Below are positions 28,466 to 37,232 of a stretch of DNA of 64,000 bases, piece after piece; the first letter of the stretch is position 1; each line of letters starts with the position of its first letter. The position numbers and the translations under genes were made by a program. The notes below the pieces were generated by a model, which saw only the letters and a program-made list of their open reading frames with translations, ran no database searches and had not been told where the DNA came from. This DNA comes from Rheinheimera salexigens. Lineage in GTDB: Bacteria; Pseudomonadota; Gammaproteobacteria; Enterobacterales; Alteromonadaceae. The stretch is from contig NZ_MKEK01000001.1 in the NCBI RefSeq assembly GCF_001752395.1, forward strand, positions 371,466 through 435,465. The letters are read 5' to 3'.

Positions 28466-28879
28466 ATGCGGTTTATAGGCTTAATTTTATTATTATTATT
28501 ATTTTCGTTGCCATTGTCTGCTACGACAATATTGGTACATAGCTCTGTGCCTTTAGAATCACTTACGCAAGCGCAATTACGCAGCATTTTTACAATGCGG
28601 CAAACGCAATGGCCTGATGGCTCACCGATTAAAGTGTTTACTTTACCTGACTCCGATCCCCTGCATCAGCATTTTAGCCGTAAATTATTACACTTATTCC
28701 CTTATCAACTGAATATGATATGGGACCGATTAAGTTTTTCCGGTACTGGTACTCGACCCAAATTAGTAGATGATGAGTTAATGATGTTGCAGCAACTTAG
28801 AATGACCCCAGGCAGTATTGGTTACGGTAGTCGCGCTGTTAAGGACCAAAGCGTCAAGGAGCTTCGCATTGAATACTAA
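28466..28879 (+). CDS. Periplasmic PstS-like substrate-binding protein
   Basis: 137 residues: signal peptide (1-18, ending L-S-A-T) and a single half-domain of the PBP-like phosphate-binding fold (L-T-Q-A-Q-L-R-S-I-F-T-M-R-Q-T-Q-W-P-D-G-S-P, then S-F-S-G-T-G-T-R-P). Much shorter than PstS (about 320 residues), so it probably senses rather than delivers its ligand. It overlaps the next gene by 11 bases and is the first member of a three-gene unit ending in a GGDEF-EAL protein. A reasonable model is a periplasmic sensor feeding the membrane enzyme (inference). Confidence 0.8.
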   Translation: MRFIGLILLLLLFSLPLSATTILVHSSVPLESLTQAQLRSIFTMRQTQWPDGSPIKVFTLPDSDPLHQHFSRKLLHLFPYQLNMIWDRLSFSGTGTRPKLVDDELMMLQQLRMTPGSIGYGSRAVKDQSVKELRIEY

Positions 28880-30062
28880 ATATTGTCGGCTGATAAAAAC
28901 GCTGTGTACTGCTTTTATACTTTGCAGTGTTTTAGCTCCGACCCATGCCGCAGAAATACAATGGCAAGGCTTTATTGCGCAAGGCCTGATAAAAACCACT
29001 GACGACAGCTTTGTAGAATTTAACGATGATATTTCAGCTCATTTAACTGAGGTGGGTATTAATACTCGCTTTCGTTTAGCCCCTGCCTTACGTGTTGCGG
29101 CGCAAGTGGTGTATTTAGACGGCGGAAATCGTTATCCACATGGTGCTAGGCTAGATTATTTATTTATTGACTGGAATTTTTATAGCAGCCTAGATTGGCA
29201 AGCGAATTTATACTTAGGTCGGTTTAAAAATCAACATTGGTTATATTCCGCTACCCGTGATGTGCCTTTTACTCGGCCATCCATTGTATTACCACAATCA
29301 GTGTATTTTGATGCTTTTCGCGATATTGCTGTTAGTAGTGATGGCGCCGCTTTTCAAGCTCGGCATAGTAACGCCTATGGTGACTTTACCTTTAACTGGA
29401 GTTACGGCATTACGCCAATATCTGATCAGCAGCATAGGATATTATTAGGCCGTGATGTATTAGGTAAAACTTCGCAAAACTACGATCATAAAGCCAGTCT
29501 ATATTGGCAACCTGAGCTAAGCCGAATTAATCTAGGCGTATCTTTAATTGAAACGGGTTTTAGCTATAAAAAACAATCTGAACAAAACTATACTAATGCT
29601 GAGTTTTCGGTACAGCGTTTTATGTTACATATGGGCTACCAGCAAGAACATTGGGAGTTGGCGCTAGAAGTACAACAAGAGCGACTGCAGTTCGATGGTT
29701 TTTTTGCGCCAAGCTTTAGTCAAGATCATCTTGGTCAAGCTGGCTATTTATTATTTCAATATAGACCGACCGTGAATTGGCGTTGGTTTAGTTTTATAGA
29801 TTATTCAGTAAATAATAAAGATGATCGACATGGTAAGCATATTGCCGCAGACAGTGCTGGCCAAATTCCAGATTATTTTGCTTATCAGCATACCGTTGCC
29901 AGTGGCTTTAATGTTGATCTTACAGCCAAACTCAGCCTAAGTGCGGAAGTGCATTGGGTTAAAGGGGTTGGCCGCTTATCACCAATTATCGTACCTGACA
30001 GAGTCAATAACCCTACGGAATATTGGCAGCTTTATGCATTACAATTAATGTATAGGTTTTAA
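28869..30062 (+). CDS. Outer-membrane beta-barrel protein, porin-like
   Basis: 397 residues. Signal peptide (about 1-27, ending T-H-A-A) followed by alternating amphipathic strands and a terminal aromatic residue (L-M-Y-R-F-stop), as in trimeric porins and OprO/P-like barrels. TTG 28869 is taken as start: AGGAG lies 8 bases upstream and no ATG fits; this makes an 11-base overlap with the PstS-like gene and implies translational coupling. It directly abuts the GGDEF-EAL gene. Ligand or channel function unknown. Confidence 0.8.
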   Translation: MNTKYCRLIKTLCTAFILCSVLAPTHAAEIQWQGFIAQGLIKTTDDSFVEFNDDISAHLTEVGINTRFRLAPALRVAAQVVYLDGGNRYPHGARLDYLFIDWNFYSSLDWQANLYLGRFKNQHWLYSATRDVPFTRPSIVLPQSVYFDAFRDIAVSSDGAAFQARHSNAYGDFTFNWSYGITPISDQQHRILLGRDVLGKTSQNYDHKASLYWQPELSRINLGVSLIETGFSYKKQSEQNYTNAEFSVQRFMLHMGYQQEHWELALEVQQERLQFDGFFAPSFSQDHLGQAGYLLFQYRPTVNWRWFSFIDYSVNNKDDRHGKHIAADSAGQIPDYFAYQHTVASGFNVDLTAKLSLSAEVHWVKGVGRLSPIIVPDRVNNPTEYWQLYALQLMYRF

Positions 30063-32489
30063 TTGGTGCGGTATTTAAGCTTATCTTGGAAAGTGCTACT
30101 GGTGATGCAGCTATTGCTGATATTAGTGCTGGTTTGCTTTACTGGTTTGTCATTGCTGCATATAAATGATCAATTTACTCGGCAACAGCAACAAAAGCGA
30201 ATTCAAGGCCAACAATATTTTCAGCAATATAATCAAGCGATAGAACAACGGCTTTTAAGCTGGATCCAGACTTTTGCCGATATTCAAGAGCTGGATAAAA
30301 ATGATGATTTTAATAGTTTCGCTCAAAAAATAGCGGCACAAAGTGAGTCATTACAAATTCACTTTGGTGTTAAGCAATTGGCATTGTTTGATCCAGAGCA
30401 GCAATTGTTATATCAGTTTGGTCCTGAAACCTTAGCAACTTCGCATTATTTAACCCAACAAGTGGCACAGCTACAACAACCTCAGTCCAGTATCTTTTGT
30501 CTAGAACAATGTTATAAACAGTTAGGCTTGCCCTTGTTAAATCGTCAAGGCGAAGTGGCTGTATTGATGATGACAACCGATCTCACCGACGTATTATACA
30601 GCTTGCATGAAGCATTAAACTTAGACGTCGCGATTATTAGCTATCAAGAAGATAAACCGTTGCAACAACGCTTTAAAATTATCCAAGCTTCAGAAAGACA
30701 ATTAATAGCAAGTTTATATAGCGAAGAAACGGCTCATGTTGATATTAGTGAAGTAAAACAACATGGTTTAATAACTAAAGTGGCAGACCTTTCTTATTAT
30801 CTGCAGCTGATTGCTTTGGATGATAACGCCGATAGTATGCATATGCTGTTAATGGTGGAAGATATTAGCGCGGTAATCCAAGAGAATCGACGCTACCAAC
30901 AGCAAATAATGCTGATTGCTTTGGTCAGCTTTTTCTTACTGCTATTGTTAATCTGGTTTACTACTCGGCGTATGAGCCGGCGCATTTTACAGCTCTCGCA
31001 CGCGTTGCCTTTACTGGCGAAGCGGCAATATAAAGAATTCCATCACCATAGCCAATTACCATCAGGTTTTTTTCAAGACGAATTAACTACATTTCAACAA
31101 TCGGTGACGTCATTAGCCAATGAGCTGGAAGATTTAGATCAACAACTATTAGAAAATACCGCTGAGTTACAAAAAATGGCTATGTTTGATAGCTTAACGG
31201 GATTAGCCAACCGCAACAGTTTAAAGCAGGATCTAAGCCAAGCATTAGCGGAACTCGCTAGCAACGGCCATTATGTGGGTCTAGTCTTTTTTGACCTAGA
31301 CAACTTTAAAAATGTTAATAATAGTCGTAGCCATGTTATTGGTGACCAACTTTTAATTGCTGTAGCAGACCGATTACAGCAGCTTAGAAAACGAGCAAAA
31401 ATATACCGAGTTGGCGGCGATGAGTTTGCGCTATTACTGCCGTTGATTAACCAACCTGAACTTGCTGAAACCATAGCGCAACAAGTACAAGCATTATTTC
31501 AACAAGCCTTTGTTACTCCCAGTACTCAGTTAGCGTTAAGTGCCAGTATAGGTATCAGTTATACCAATGAGCTAAATTGCAGCGCAGAAGAACTCAGCCG
31601 ACAAGCTGATCTAGCCATGTATCAAGCTAAACATCATGGCCGTAATTGCTATTATGTGTTTAATGATCAAATGTCAGTAGATTTAGCGGCTCGATTACAG
31701 TTAGAAGCTGAGTTAAAGCAAGCCATAACTGAACAGCAATTTAGTTTAAGTTTGCAGCCTAAAGTATGTTTAACTAAGCGCAAATTACATAGTTTTGAAG
31801 CCTTATTACGTTGGCAACATCCTACCCGAGGCACCGTGCCACCCGATCTTTTTATTGATGCTTTAGAGCAAGCTCAGTTAATGGTGGATGTTGGTTATTG
31901 GGTATTTGAGCGTAGTTGTCAGTTATGTGTACAAATGATGCAGCAAGGTTTAACCGATGTTGTTATGGCTGTAAATTTATCGGCAACTCAATTTCTACAA
32001 GTCGATTTAGCCGACAATTTTGCACGGATACTGGCTAAGTATCAGTTAAATGGCGCTCAATTTGAATTAGAGCTAACAGAAAGCACTTTAGTTAATAATG
32101 TCAGCCAAACCTTAGACATTATGCATCAATTAAAAGCCCTAGGTTTTGCTTTTGCTATTGATGACTTTGGCACCGGTTATTCGTCACTTAATTACCTAAA
32201 ACGGATGCCAGTAGACACTATTAAAATTGATAAAAGCTTTATTCAAGGTATGCAAGATAATGAAGCTGACTTACAAATTGTAATTTCTACCATTGCTATG
32301 GTGCATAAGCTTGGTTTACAAGTTGTTGCCGAAGGAGTAGAAACGGCAGAAAATGTTGCTCAATTACGCTATTATCAATGTGACATTTTGCAGGGCTATT
32401 ATTTTTCTCGGCCAATTCCAGAAACAGAAATTAATGAATTTATTCAACAAGTATTAACGCAGCAATGGCCGCAGGCATTGTTGCAATAG
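30063..32489 (+). CDS. Membrane GGDEF-EAL c-di-GMP enzyme
   Basis: 808 residues: membrane helix 9-31, a periplasmic sensor region to about 275, a second helix (about 278-298), a HAMP-like linker, GGDEF domain (about 365-535; G-G-D-E-F intact at 451-455) and EAL domain (about 550-800; E-A-L intact at 579-581, plus D-D-F-G-T-G-Y-S-S and E-L-T-E-S). Both catalytic sites look complete, so it could make or degrade c-di-GMP depending on the signal. The start is TTG 30063 or GTG 30066, right after the porin stop. The upstream PstS-like and barrel genes suggest it reads a periplasmic or envelope signal. Confidence 0.9.
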   Translation: MVRYLSLSWKVLLVMQLLLILVLVCFTGLSLLHINDQFTRQQQQKRIQGQQYFQQYNQAIEQRLLSWIQTFADIQELDKNDDFNSFAQKIAAQSESLQIHFGVKQLALFDPEQQLLYQFGPETLATSHYLTQQVAQLQQPQSSIFCLEQCYKQLGLPLLNRQGEVAVLMMTTDLTDVLYSLHEALNLDVAIISYQEDKPLQQRFKIIQASERQLIASLYSEETAHVDISEVKQHGLITKVADLSYYLQLIALDDNADSMHMLLMVEDISAVIQENRRYQQQIMLIALVSFFLLLLLIWFTTRRMSRRILQLSHALPLLAKRQYKEFHHHSQLPSGFFQDELTTFQQSVTSLANELEDLDQQLLENTAELQKMAMFDSLTGLANRNSLKQDLSQALAELASNGHYVGLVFFDLDNFKNVNNSRSHVIGDQLLIAVADRLQQLRKRAKIYRVGGDEFALLLPLINQPELAETIAQQVQALFQQAFVTPSTQLALSASIGISYTNELNCSAEELSRQADLAMYQAKHHGRNCYYVFNDQMSVDLAARLQLEAELKQAITEQQFSLSLQPKVCLTKRKLHSFEALLRWQHPTRGTVPPDLFIDALEQAQLMVDVGYWVFERSCQLCVQMMQQGLTDVVMAVNLSATQFLQVDLADNFARILAKYQLNGAQFELELTESTLVNNVSQTLDIMHQLKALGFAFAIDDFGTGYSSLNYLKRMPVDTIKIDKSFIQGMQDNEADLQIVISTIAMVHKLGLQVVAEGVETAENVAQLRYYQCDILQGYYFSRPIPETEINEFIQQVLTQQWPQALLQ

Positions 32490-32520
32490 TAAGCGTAAAT
32501 TTAAAAAACAGGGTTAACCG

Positions 32521-32976
32521 ATGCAGTGGCAAGTAGTGACATTTTCTCAATTAGATACCTTAACCTTATATAGCTTATTGCAGCTTAGAGTCGATGTGTT
32601 TGTGGTTGAGCAGAACTGTCCATATCCTGAACTTGACGATCGAGATCTGGAATTAAATACTCGACATATTATATTGAAAAAAGGCGACAAAGTTATCGCT
32701 TACGCTAGAGTGCTTGCACCGGGCGTGGTGTTTGAAGATTATCCAGCCATTGGCCGGGTTTGTGTGTCGCAAACCGCCAGACGTTTAAGTTTAGGCCAAG
32801 TGCTAGTTGAAAAAAGTATTGATGTAATAGCACAACTTTGGCCCGCCACCGATATCTATATTTCTGCCCAGTGTTATTTAGAACAATTTTATCAACAGCT
32901 AGGGTTTAATGCCGCTGGCGAATCTTACCTTGAAGATGATATTCCGCATATCACCATGATCTTACCTAGAGCTTAA
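32521..32976 (+). CDS. elaA: GNAT acetyltransferase ElaA
   Basis: 151 residues, full-length match to ElaA: L-Y-S-L-L-Q-L-R-V-D-V-F-V-V-E-Q at the N-terminus and the acetyl-CoA region with I-G-R-V-C-V-S and L-G-Q-V-L-V-E-K. The substrate is not established in the family. It follows the GGDEF-EAL gene by 31 bases and may be the last gene of that transcript, though no functional link is evident. Confidence 0.88.
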   Translation: MQWQVVTFSQLDTLTLYSLLQLRVDVFVVEQNCPYPELDDRDLELNTRHIILKKGDKVIAYARVLAPGVVFEDYPAIGRVCVSQTARRLSLGQVLVEKSIDVIAQLWPATDIYISAQCYLEQFYQQLGFNAAGESYLEDDIPHITMILPRA

Positions 32977-33006
32977 TTCGTTTTGTCGACCACATAGCGG
33001 CCCTTG

Positions 33007-33729
33007 TTAGCGCTCTTGCTGAGTAGGCTTATAAAGTTGCTCGGCAGTGTTAAACAGTATCCAGCTAGTAAGAATATATTTATCGTTTGATTTTGGAATG
33101 CAGCCGCGATGAGTATGGGTAAAGTAAGCCGGAGCAATCACCATACGGCCTGTTTTCGGTGTAATGCTTTTTTGTTGATAATAAAACTCGGTTTCGCCAC
33201 CTTCAGTGACATCATTTAAATAAAACATAAACAACAAGGCACGGTGTAAAGGTTCTGTGCTGCCTTGTTGTGGATAAACCTCTGAGTGCCAATAATTATA
33301 ATTCCCCTTACCTGCTTGATACTTTTGGGCTTGAACAGGCCCCAATCGATACAACATGCGCATAAAATCGACCGCTTTAGGTTCACCTAGCTCGGCATAA
33401 TTATCTTGGGTAATAGCGACCGGTTGCCCAGTTTTAGGGTGTTGGATAGTTAAGCCAACGGGGCCGATTAGCGCAAAATGATATTTCTTAAAATACTCTA
33501 GGGCGAAATGCGTGGTCGCTTGCCAAATGTGCTGTAATTGTTGCTGATATTCAGGATGCTGATACAGATATAAATCTGTGCTGTTTTTCTTACTGGTATC
33601 AACGCCACCACCGGTTCGGCCTGCCGTCGTATGCGGGCTGGCATCAAAGGTTTTGATTAACTGCTGACAAAACTCAGCACTGAGTGCATTGTCATAAATC
33701 TCGATAAAATCAGGCGTAGACTCGTTCAT
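33007..33729 (-). CDS. 2-oxoglutarate/Fe(II)-dependent dioxygenase (prolyl-hydroxylase-like)
   Basis: 240 residues with a double-stranded beta-helix core in the C-terminal half. Likely iron ligands are the His and acidic residue of W-H-S-E (about 152-155) and the His of F-T-H-T-H-R-G (about 208-213), with a Lys/Arg downstream for 2-oxoglutarate. The first pair is HxE rather than the common HxD. G-G-E-T-E-F-Y-Y and G-R-M-V-I-A-P are typical of the prolyl-4-hydroxylase group (PF13640). The target is unknown. Convergent with elaA. Confidence 0.82.
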   Translation of the reverse strand: MNESTPDFIEIYDNALSAEFCQQLIKTFDASPHTTAGRTGGGVDTSKKNSTDLYLYQHPEYQQQLQHIWQATTHFALEYFKKYHFALIGPVGLTIQHPKTGQPVAITQDNYAELGEPKAVDFMRMLYRLGPVQAQKYQAGKGNYNYWHSEVYPQQGSTEPLHRALLFMFYLNDVTEGGETEFYYQQKSITPKTGRMVIAPAYFTHTHRGCIPKSNDKYILTSWILFNTAEQLYKPTQQER

Positions 33730-33863
33730 ACATTCATATCCAGCAAACAGTAATGTTAGGTTTTAATTACCATACTGTATTTGCCATGGTGACGAAAGAG
33801 CGAATTGCTTGTTATAGTCTAGCGCTGTTATCTGTTTAATAAATCTATTTATTTGAGGTGCTC

Positions 33864-34259
33864 ATGTTTACTGAAACCCTACAGCCACGCTTTTCTGATA
33901 CCGATGCCTTAGGCCATATTAATAACACCGTATTTGCGGTCTGGTTTGAAGGCGCTCGCCAAGGCGTATTTCGTATTTTCACCCCAGAATTAGATTTACA
34001 GCATTGGCCATTAATAGTGGCTAGCGTAAAGCTAGATTATCACGCCCAAACCCATTATGGCGCTGAAGTAGAACTGCGTACTTATATTAGTCGCATTGGT
34101 GGCAGCTCGTTCGACGTTTATCAAGAAGCATGGCAACACGGAGTGAAAACGGTATCGGGCACGGCGGTGATGGTGCAGTTTGATTATAGTAATAACAAAG
34201 CTAAACCCTTGAATAACAGCCAGCTTGAGCAATTACAGCAGCACAGCTATTCAGCATAG
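33864..34259 (+). CDS. Acyl-CoA thioesterase, hotdog fold (YbgC/FadM type)
   Basis: 131 residues, the size of 4-hydroxybenzoyl-CoA thioesterase-like enzymes. The catalytic motif R-F-S-D-T-D-A-L-G-H-I-N-N near residues 9-21 carries the Asp nucleophile. It hydrolyses acyl-CoAs, exact substrate unknown. ATG 33864 is preferred over GTG 33858, with GAGGTG just upstream. Single gene between oppositely oriented or separate units. Confidence 0.85.
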   Translation: MFTETLQPRFSDTDALGHINNTVFAVWFEGARQGVFRIFTPELDLQHWPLIVASVKLDYHAQTHYGAEVELRTYISRIGGSSFDVYQEAWQHGVKTVSGTAVMVQFDYSNNKAKPLNNSQLEQLQQHSYSA

Positions 34260-34388
34260 TGATACATATACCATGAAGCCGAGTATAGAGTGTAATTACC
34301 GCAATGCAGCTTGATCTGGTCGTAAAAAACTAGCGCATAAAAACACTGGCTACTAAGCTAAAACCTGATTTAACCTAAGAGTTTGGCC

Positions 34389-36113
34389 ATGAAAAAAGTA
34401 TTTATAAGCATTACTGTTGGTGTCAGTTTATTCTGCACTGGCGCAGCACATAGCTACGATCGAATCACAGGCCAGCCGTTTGCTAGCCGCTCTGAAGTTA
34501 TCGCCCCTAATGTTATGGCGGCGACTAGTCAGCCATTAGCCACCCAAGTTGCACTAGATATTATGCGTCAAGGCGGTAATGCCATCGATGCGGCTATAGC
34601 GGCAAATGCCGCTTTAGGCTTAATGGAGCCGACAGGAAACGGTATAGGGGGTGACTTATATGCCATTGTTTGGCACGAAGAAAGCCAAAAATTGTTTGGT
34701 TTAAATGCCTCGGGTCGCTCGCCACTAAGCTTAAGTTATGACATGTTGGCAAATGAGCTTAAAAAGCTGGGCCGCAGCGATTTACCGCCACATGGCATGT
34801 TGCCTATTAGTGTCCCCGGCACAGTAGATGGTTGGTTTGAACTGCATAACAAGTTTGGCAGCTTGGCCATGGCTGATATTTTAAAGCCGGCTATTAATTA
34901 TGCCGAGCAAGGTTTTCCTGTCAGTGAGGTTATTGCCTATTACTGGGATCGCAGCGTACCTGTATTAAGTAAGCAACCGGGCGACTTTGTCGGTACTTAT
35001 ACTATCAATGGTAAAGCACCAGCTAAAGGCGAGATGTTTAAAAACCCGGCCTTAGCCAGTACCTTAACTAAATTAGCTCAAAGCGGTCGCGATGCCTTTT
35101 ATAAAGGTGATATAGCAGTAGAAATTGATCGTTTTATGCGTGCCAATGGCGGCTATTTACGTTTTGCTGATTTTTCTAACCATCGTTCTACTTGGGTTGA
35201 ACCCGTTGGTGTAGATTACAAAGGGTATACATTGTGGGAATTACCACCCAATGGTCAAGGTATAGCGGCACTACAAATGCTGCAGATTTTAAAAAACTTT
35301 GATTTAGCCAAAACCGGTTTTAATACTCCAGAGAGTTTACATTTACTGGTAGAAGCAAAAAAACTCGCCTTTGAAGATAGGGCTAAGTTTTATGCCGATC
35401 AAGATTTTAATCAAAGCCCGATTGCCGGTTTAATCTCTGCCGAATATGGCCGTGAACGGGCGAAACTCATTACCGATAAAGCCGCAAAACGGGTAGATGC
35501 TGGTAACCCAAACTTATACCAAGGCGACACTATTTATATGACCACTGCCGACAAAGACGGCAATATGGTGTCGTTAATTCAAAGTAATTATCGCGGTATG
35601 GGCTCTGGTGTTGTGGTGCCAGGTTTAGGGTTTATTTTTCAAGATCGCGGTCAATTATTCTCAATGGATAAACAGCATGCCAATGCCTACCAACCCGGCA
35701 AGCGGCCATTTAACACGATTATCCCGGCCTTTATAACTAAAGACAACAAGCCGTTAATTAGCTTTGGTGTCATGGGCGGTGCTATGCAGCCGCAAGGCCA
35801 CGTCCAAGTGTTAATTAATATTGCTGATTACGGTATGAACCTGCAAGAGGCGGGTGACGCTGCACGTTGGCAACACTTAGGTAGCACTGAACCTACAGAT
35901 GGCAGCGCAATGTATCTGGAAAACGGTGGCTATATTGAAGTTGAGCGTGGTGTGCCGTATCAAACTGTGCGCGAATTAATGAACAAAGGCCACGATGTTC
36001 GCTATGGCTTAGGCGGTTATGGAGGCTATCAAGCCATCATGCGTGATGATAAAAATAAAGTCTGGATTGGCGCGTCTGAATCACGTAAAGACGGTCAAGC
36101 CGCTGGATATTAA
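34389..36113 (+). CDS. ggt: Gamma-glutamyltransferase, periplasmic
   Basis: 574 residues with a signal peptide (about 1-22, ending A-H-S-Y). Self-cleaving Ntn-hydrolase that removes or transfers gamma-glutamyl groups from glutathione and similar peptides. The predicted nucleophile of the small subunit is T381 in G-D-T-I-Y-M, followed by D-K-D-G-N-M-V-S. G-N-G-I-G-G-D near residue 85 and G-G-A-M-Q-P-Q-G-H in the small subunit match the group that includes cephalosporin-acylase-like GGTs. ATG 34389 is chosen rather than TTG 34383. A bidirectional terminator follows. Confidence 0.92.
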   Translation: MKKVFISITVGVSLFCTGAAHSYDRITGQPFASRSEVIAPNVMAATSQPLATQVALDIMRQGGNAIDAAIAANAALGLMEPTGNGIGGDLYAIVWHEESQKLFGLNASGRSPLSLSYDMLANELKKLGRSDLPPHGMLPISVPGTVDGWFELHNKFGSLAMADILKPAINYAEQGFPVSEVIAYYWDRSVPVLSKQPGDFVGTYTINGKAPAKGEMFKNPALASTLTKLAQSGRDAFYKGDIAVEIDRFMRANGGYLRFADFSNHRSTWVEPVGVDYKGYTLWELPPNGQGIAALQMLQILKNFDLAKTGFNTPESLHLLVEAKKLAFEDRAKFYADQDFNQSPIAGLISAEYGRERAKLITDKAAKRVDAGNPNLYQGDTIYMTTADKDGNMVSLIQSNYRGMGSGVVVPGLGFIFQDRGQLFSMDKQHANAYQPGKRPFNTIIPAFITKDNKPLISFGVMGGAMQPQGHVQVLINIADYGMNLQEAGDAARWQHLGSTEPTDGSAMYLENGGYIEVERGVPYQTVRELMNKGHDVRYGLGGYGGYQAIMRDDKNKVWIGASESRKDGQAAGY

Positions 36114-36161
36114 TAGCTGATTTCACTAATGATAAACACTAAATAATACAGCACTAAATAA

Positions 36162-36194
36162 TAAAGCCGCGAAGGTAGTGCGCGGCTTTATTTT
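36162..36194. terminator. Bidirectional terminator after ggt
   Basis: TAAAGCCGCG, 9-base loop, CGCGGCTTTATTTT. It lies between convergent ggt and the thioesterase gene at 36221. Confidence 0.88.
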
Positions 36195-36220
36195 AGTTGT
36201 CTGAAGGCTTAATTGAACGG

Positions 36221-36772
36221 TTAACTTAGTTGAACTTTTACATCACCTTTTTCAGTTATGCTATTAATGGCTTGCTGAATATCACCATTAAAATCAGTAC
36301 AAAGCTCAGCATAACTATGACGTAATTTTAGCCGCTCTATGGTTTTCATATAGCGCAATACGTCTTCTTTACTGGTTAAAATTAACCGCGGCACCCGAAT
36401 ATTATTGCCCTGAGCATCTTTAGCAATCATCGTAAAATAAGATGAATTACAATGGGTTACCTTGCCGGTTTGAATGTTTTGGGCATCAACTCGGATACCG
36501 ATTACCATCGAACTATTACCGACATAGTTTACCGAAGCTTTTAACGTCACAAGCTCGCCAACTTCAATGGGATTTAAAAAATCAACTCTATCCACCGAGG
36601 CTGTTACACAATACAAACCACTAAACTTTGAGCCACAAGCAAAAGCAATTTGGTCCATTAACGATAGTAAGTAACCACCATGAATTTTACCGCTAAAATT
36701 TGAATGTGATGGCAACATTAGCTGCGACAGTGTTACCCGTGAGCTATTGGTTTTTTGATAATTATCGGTCAT
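36221..36772 (-). CDS. Acyl-CoA thioesterase, hotdog fold
   Basis: 183 residues. The BFIT/YciA-type hotdog motif L-P-S-H-S-N-F-S-G-K-I-H-G-G-Y-L-L-S-L-M-D at about 17-37 carries the catalytic Asp, followed by S-V-D-R-V-D-F-L-N-P. Hydrolyses acyl-CoA esters; chain-length choice is not visible. The C-terminal ~45 residues extend beyond YciA. Followed upstream (32 bases) by the DUF2288 gene in the same direction. Confidence 0.87.
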   Translation of the reverse strand: MTDNYQKTNSSRVTLSQLMLPSHSNFSGKIHGGYLLSLMDQIAFACGSKFSGLYCVTASVDRVDFLNPIEVGELVTLKASVNYVGNSSMVIGIRVDAQNIQTGKVTHCNSSYFTMIAKDAQGNNIRVPRLILTSKEDVLRYMKTIERLKLRHSYAELCTDFNGDIQQAINSITEKGDVKVQLS

Positions 36773-36803
36773 GTTTACTCTTAACTTAAGCCGGTTAGGG
36801 CAA

Positions 36804-37157
36804 TTAATTTAACGTTGTGCTATCGGGCTTATCTTGCACTAAAATCCACGGTGAAATCACCACTGCCCATAAGGTTGTTGCTTGATCGAACCATTGCTGA
36901 GCTTGTTCTTTGCTGGTGCGACTAATGCTGTTATTGGCTAACCAGCTTGCGACTTGTTGCTTATCATCTTGGTTAAAAACAAACGCAACATCAATTAAAT
37001 CCAGTTCTGGCTGCACCGTAATCACTGAGCCTGCAGCATAAAATTTTTGTAACTCTAACCAGCTTATTTGTGCTGTTTCGCTAATAATTTTTGCTCTAAT
37101 TAATGCCGGATCTTCAGCATCTTCTGCCAAGTGGGCGTCAGGTGGTGTTGTACTCAT
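36804..37157 (-). CDS. DUF2288 domain protein
   Basis: 117 residues, soluble and acidic at the N-terminus. The family signature runs through I-S-W-L-E-L-Q-K-F-Y-A-A-G-S-V-I and Q-A-Q-Q-W-F-D-Q-A-T-T-L-W-A-V-V-I-S-P-W-I-L. The function of DUF2288 proteins is unknown. ATG 37157 is chosen because GAGAGA lies upstream; the frame reaches 37193 with an unconserved leader. Lies between the thioesterase and glrR. Confidence 0.82.
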   Translation of the reverse strand: MSTTPPDAHLAEDAEDPALIRAKIISETAQISWLELQKFYAAGSVITVQPELDLIDVAFVFNQDDKQQVASWLANNSISRTSKEQAQQWFDQATTLWAVVISPWILVQDKPDSTTLN

Positions 37158-37232
37158 CTGGATCTCTCTTTCATATTTAAATATTTTATGCATTAATTTA
37201 TATACTTACTGCAATATTAATCGCTTGCAGGC

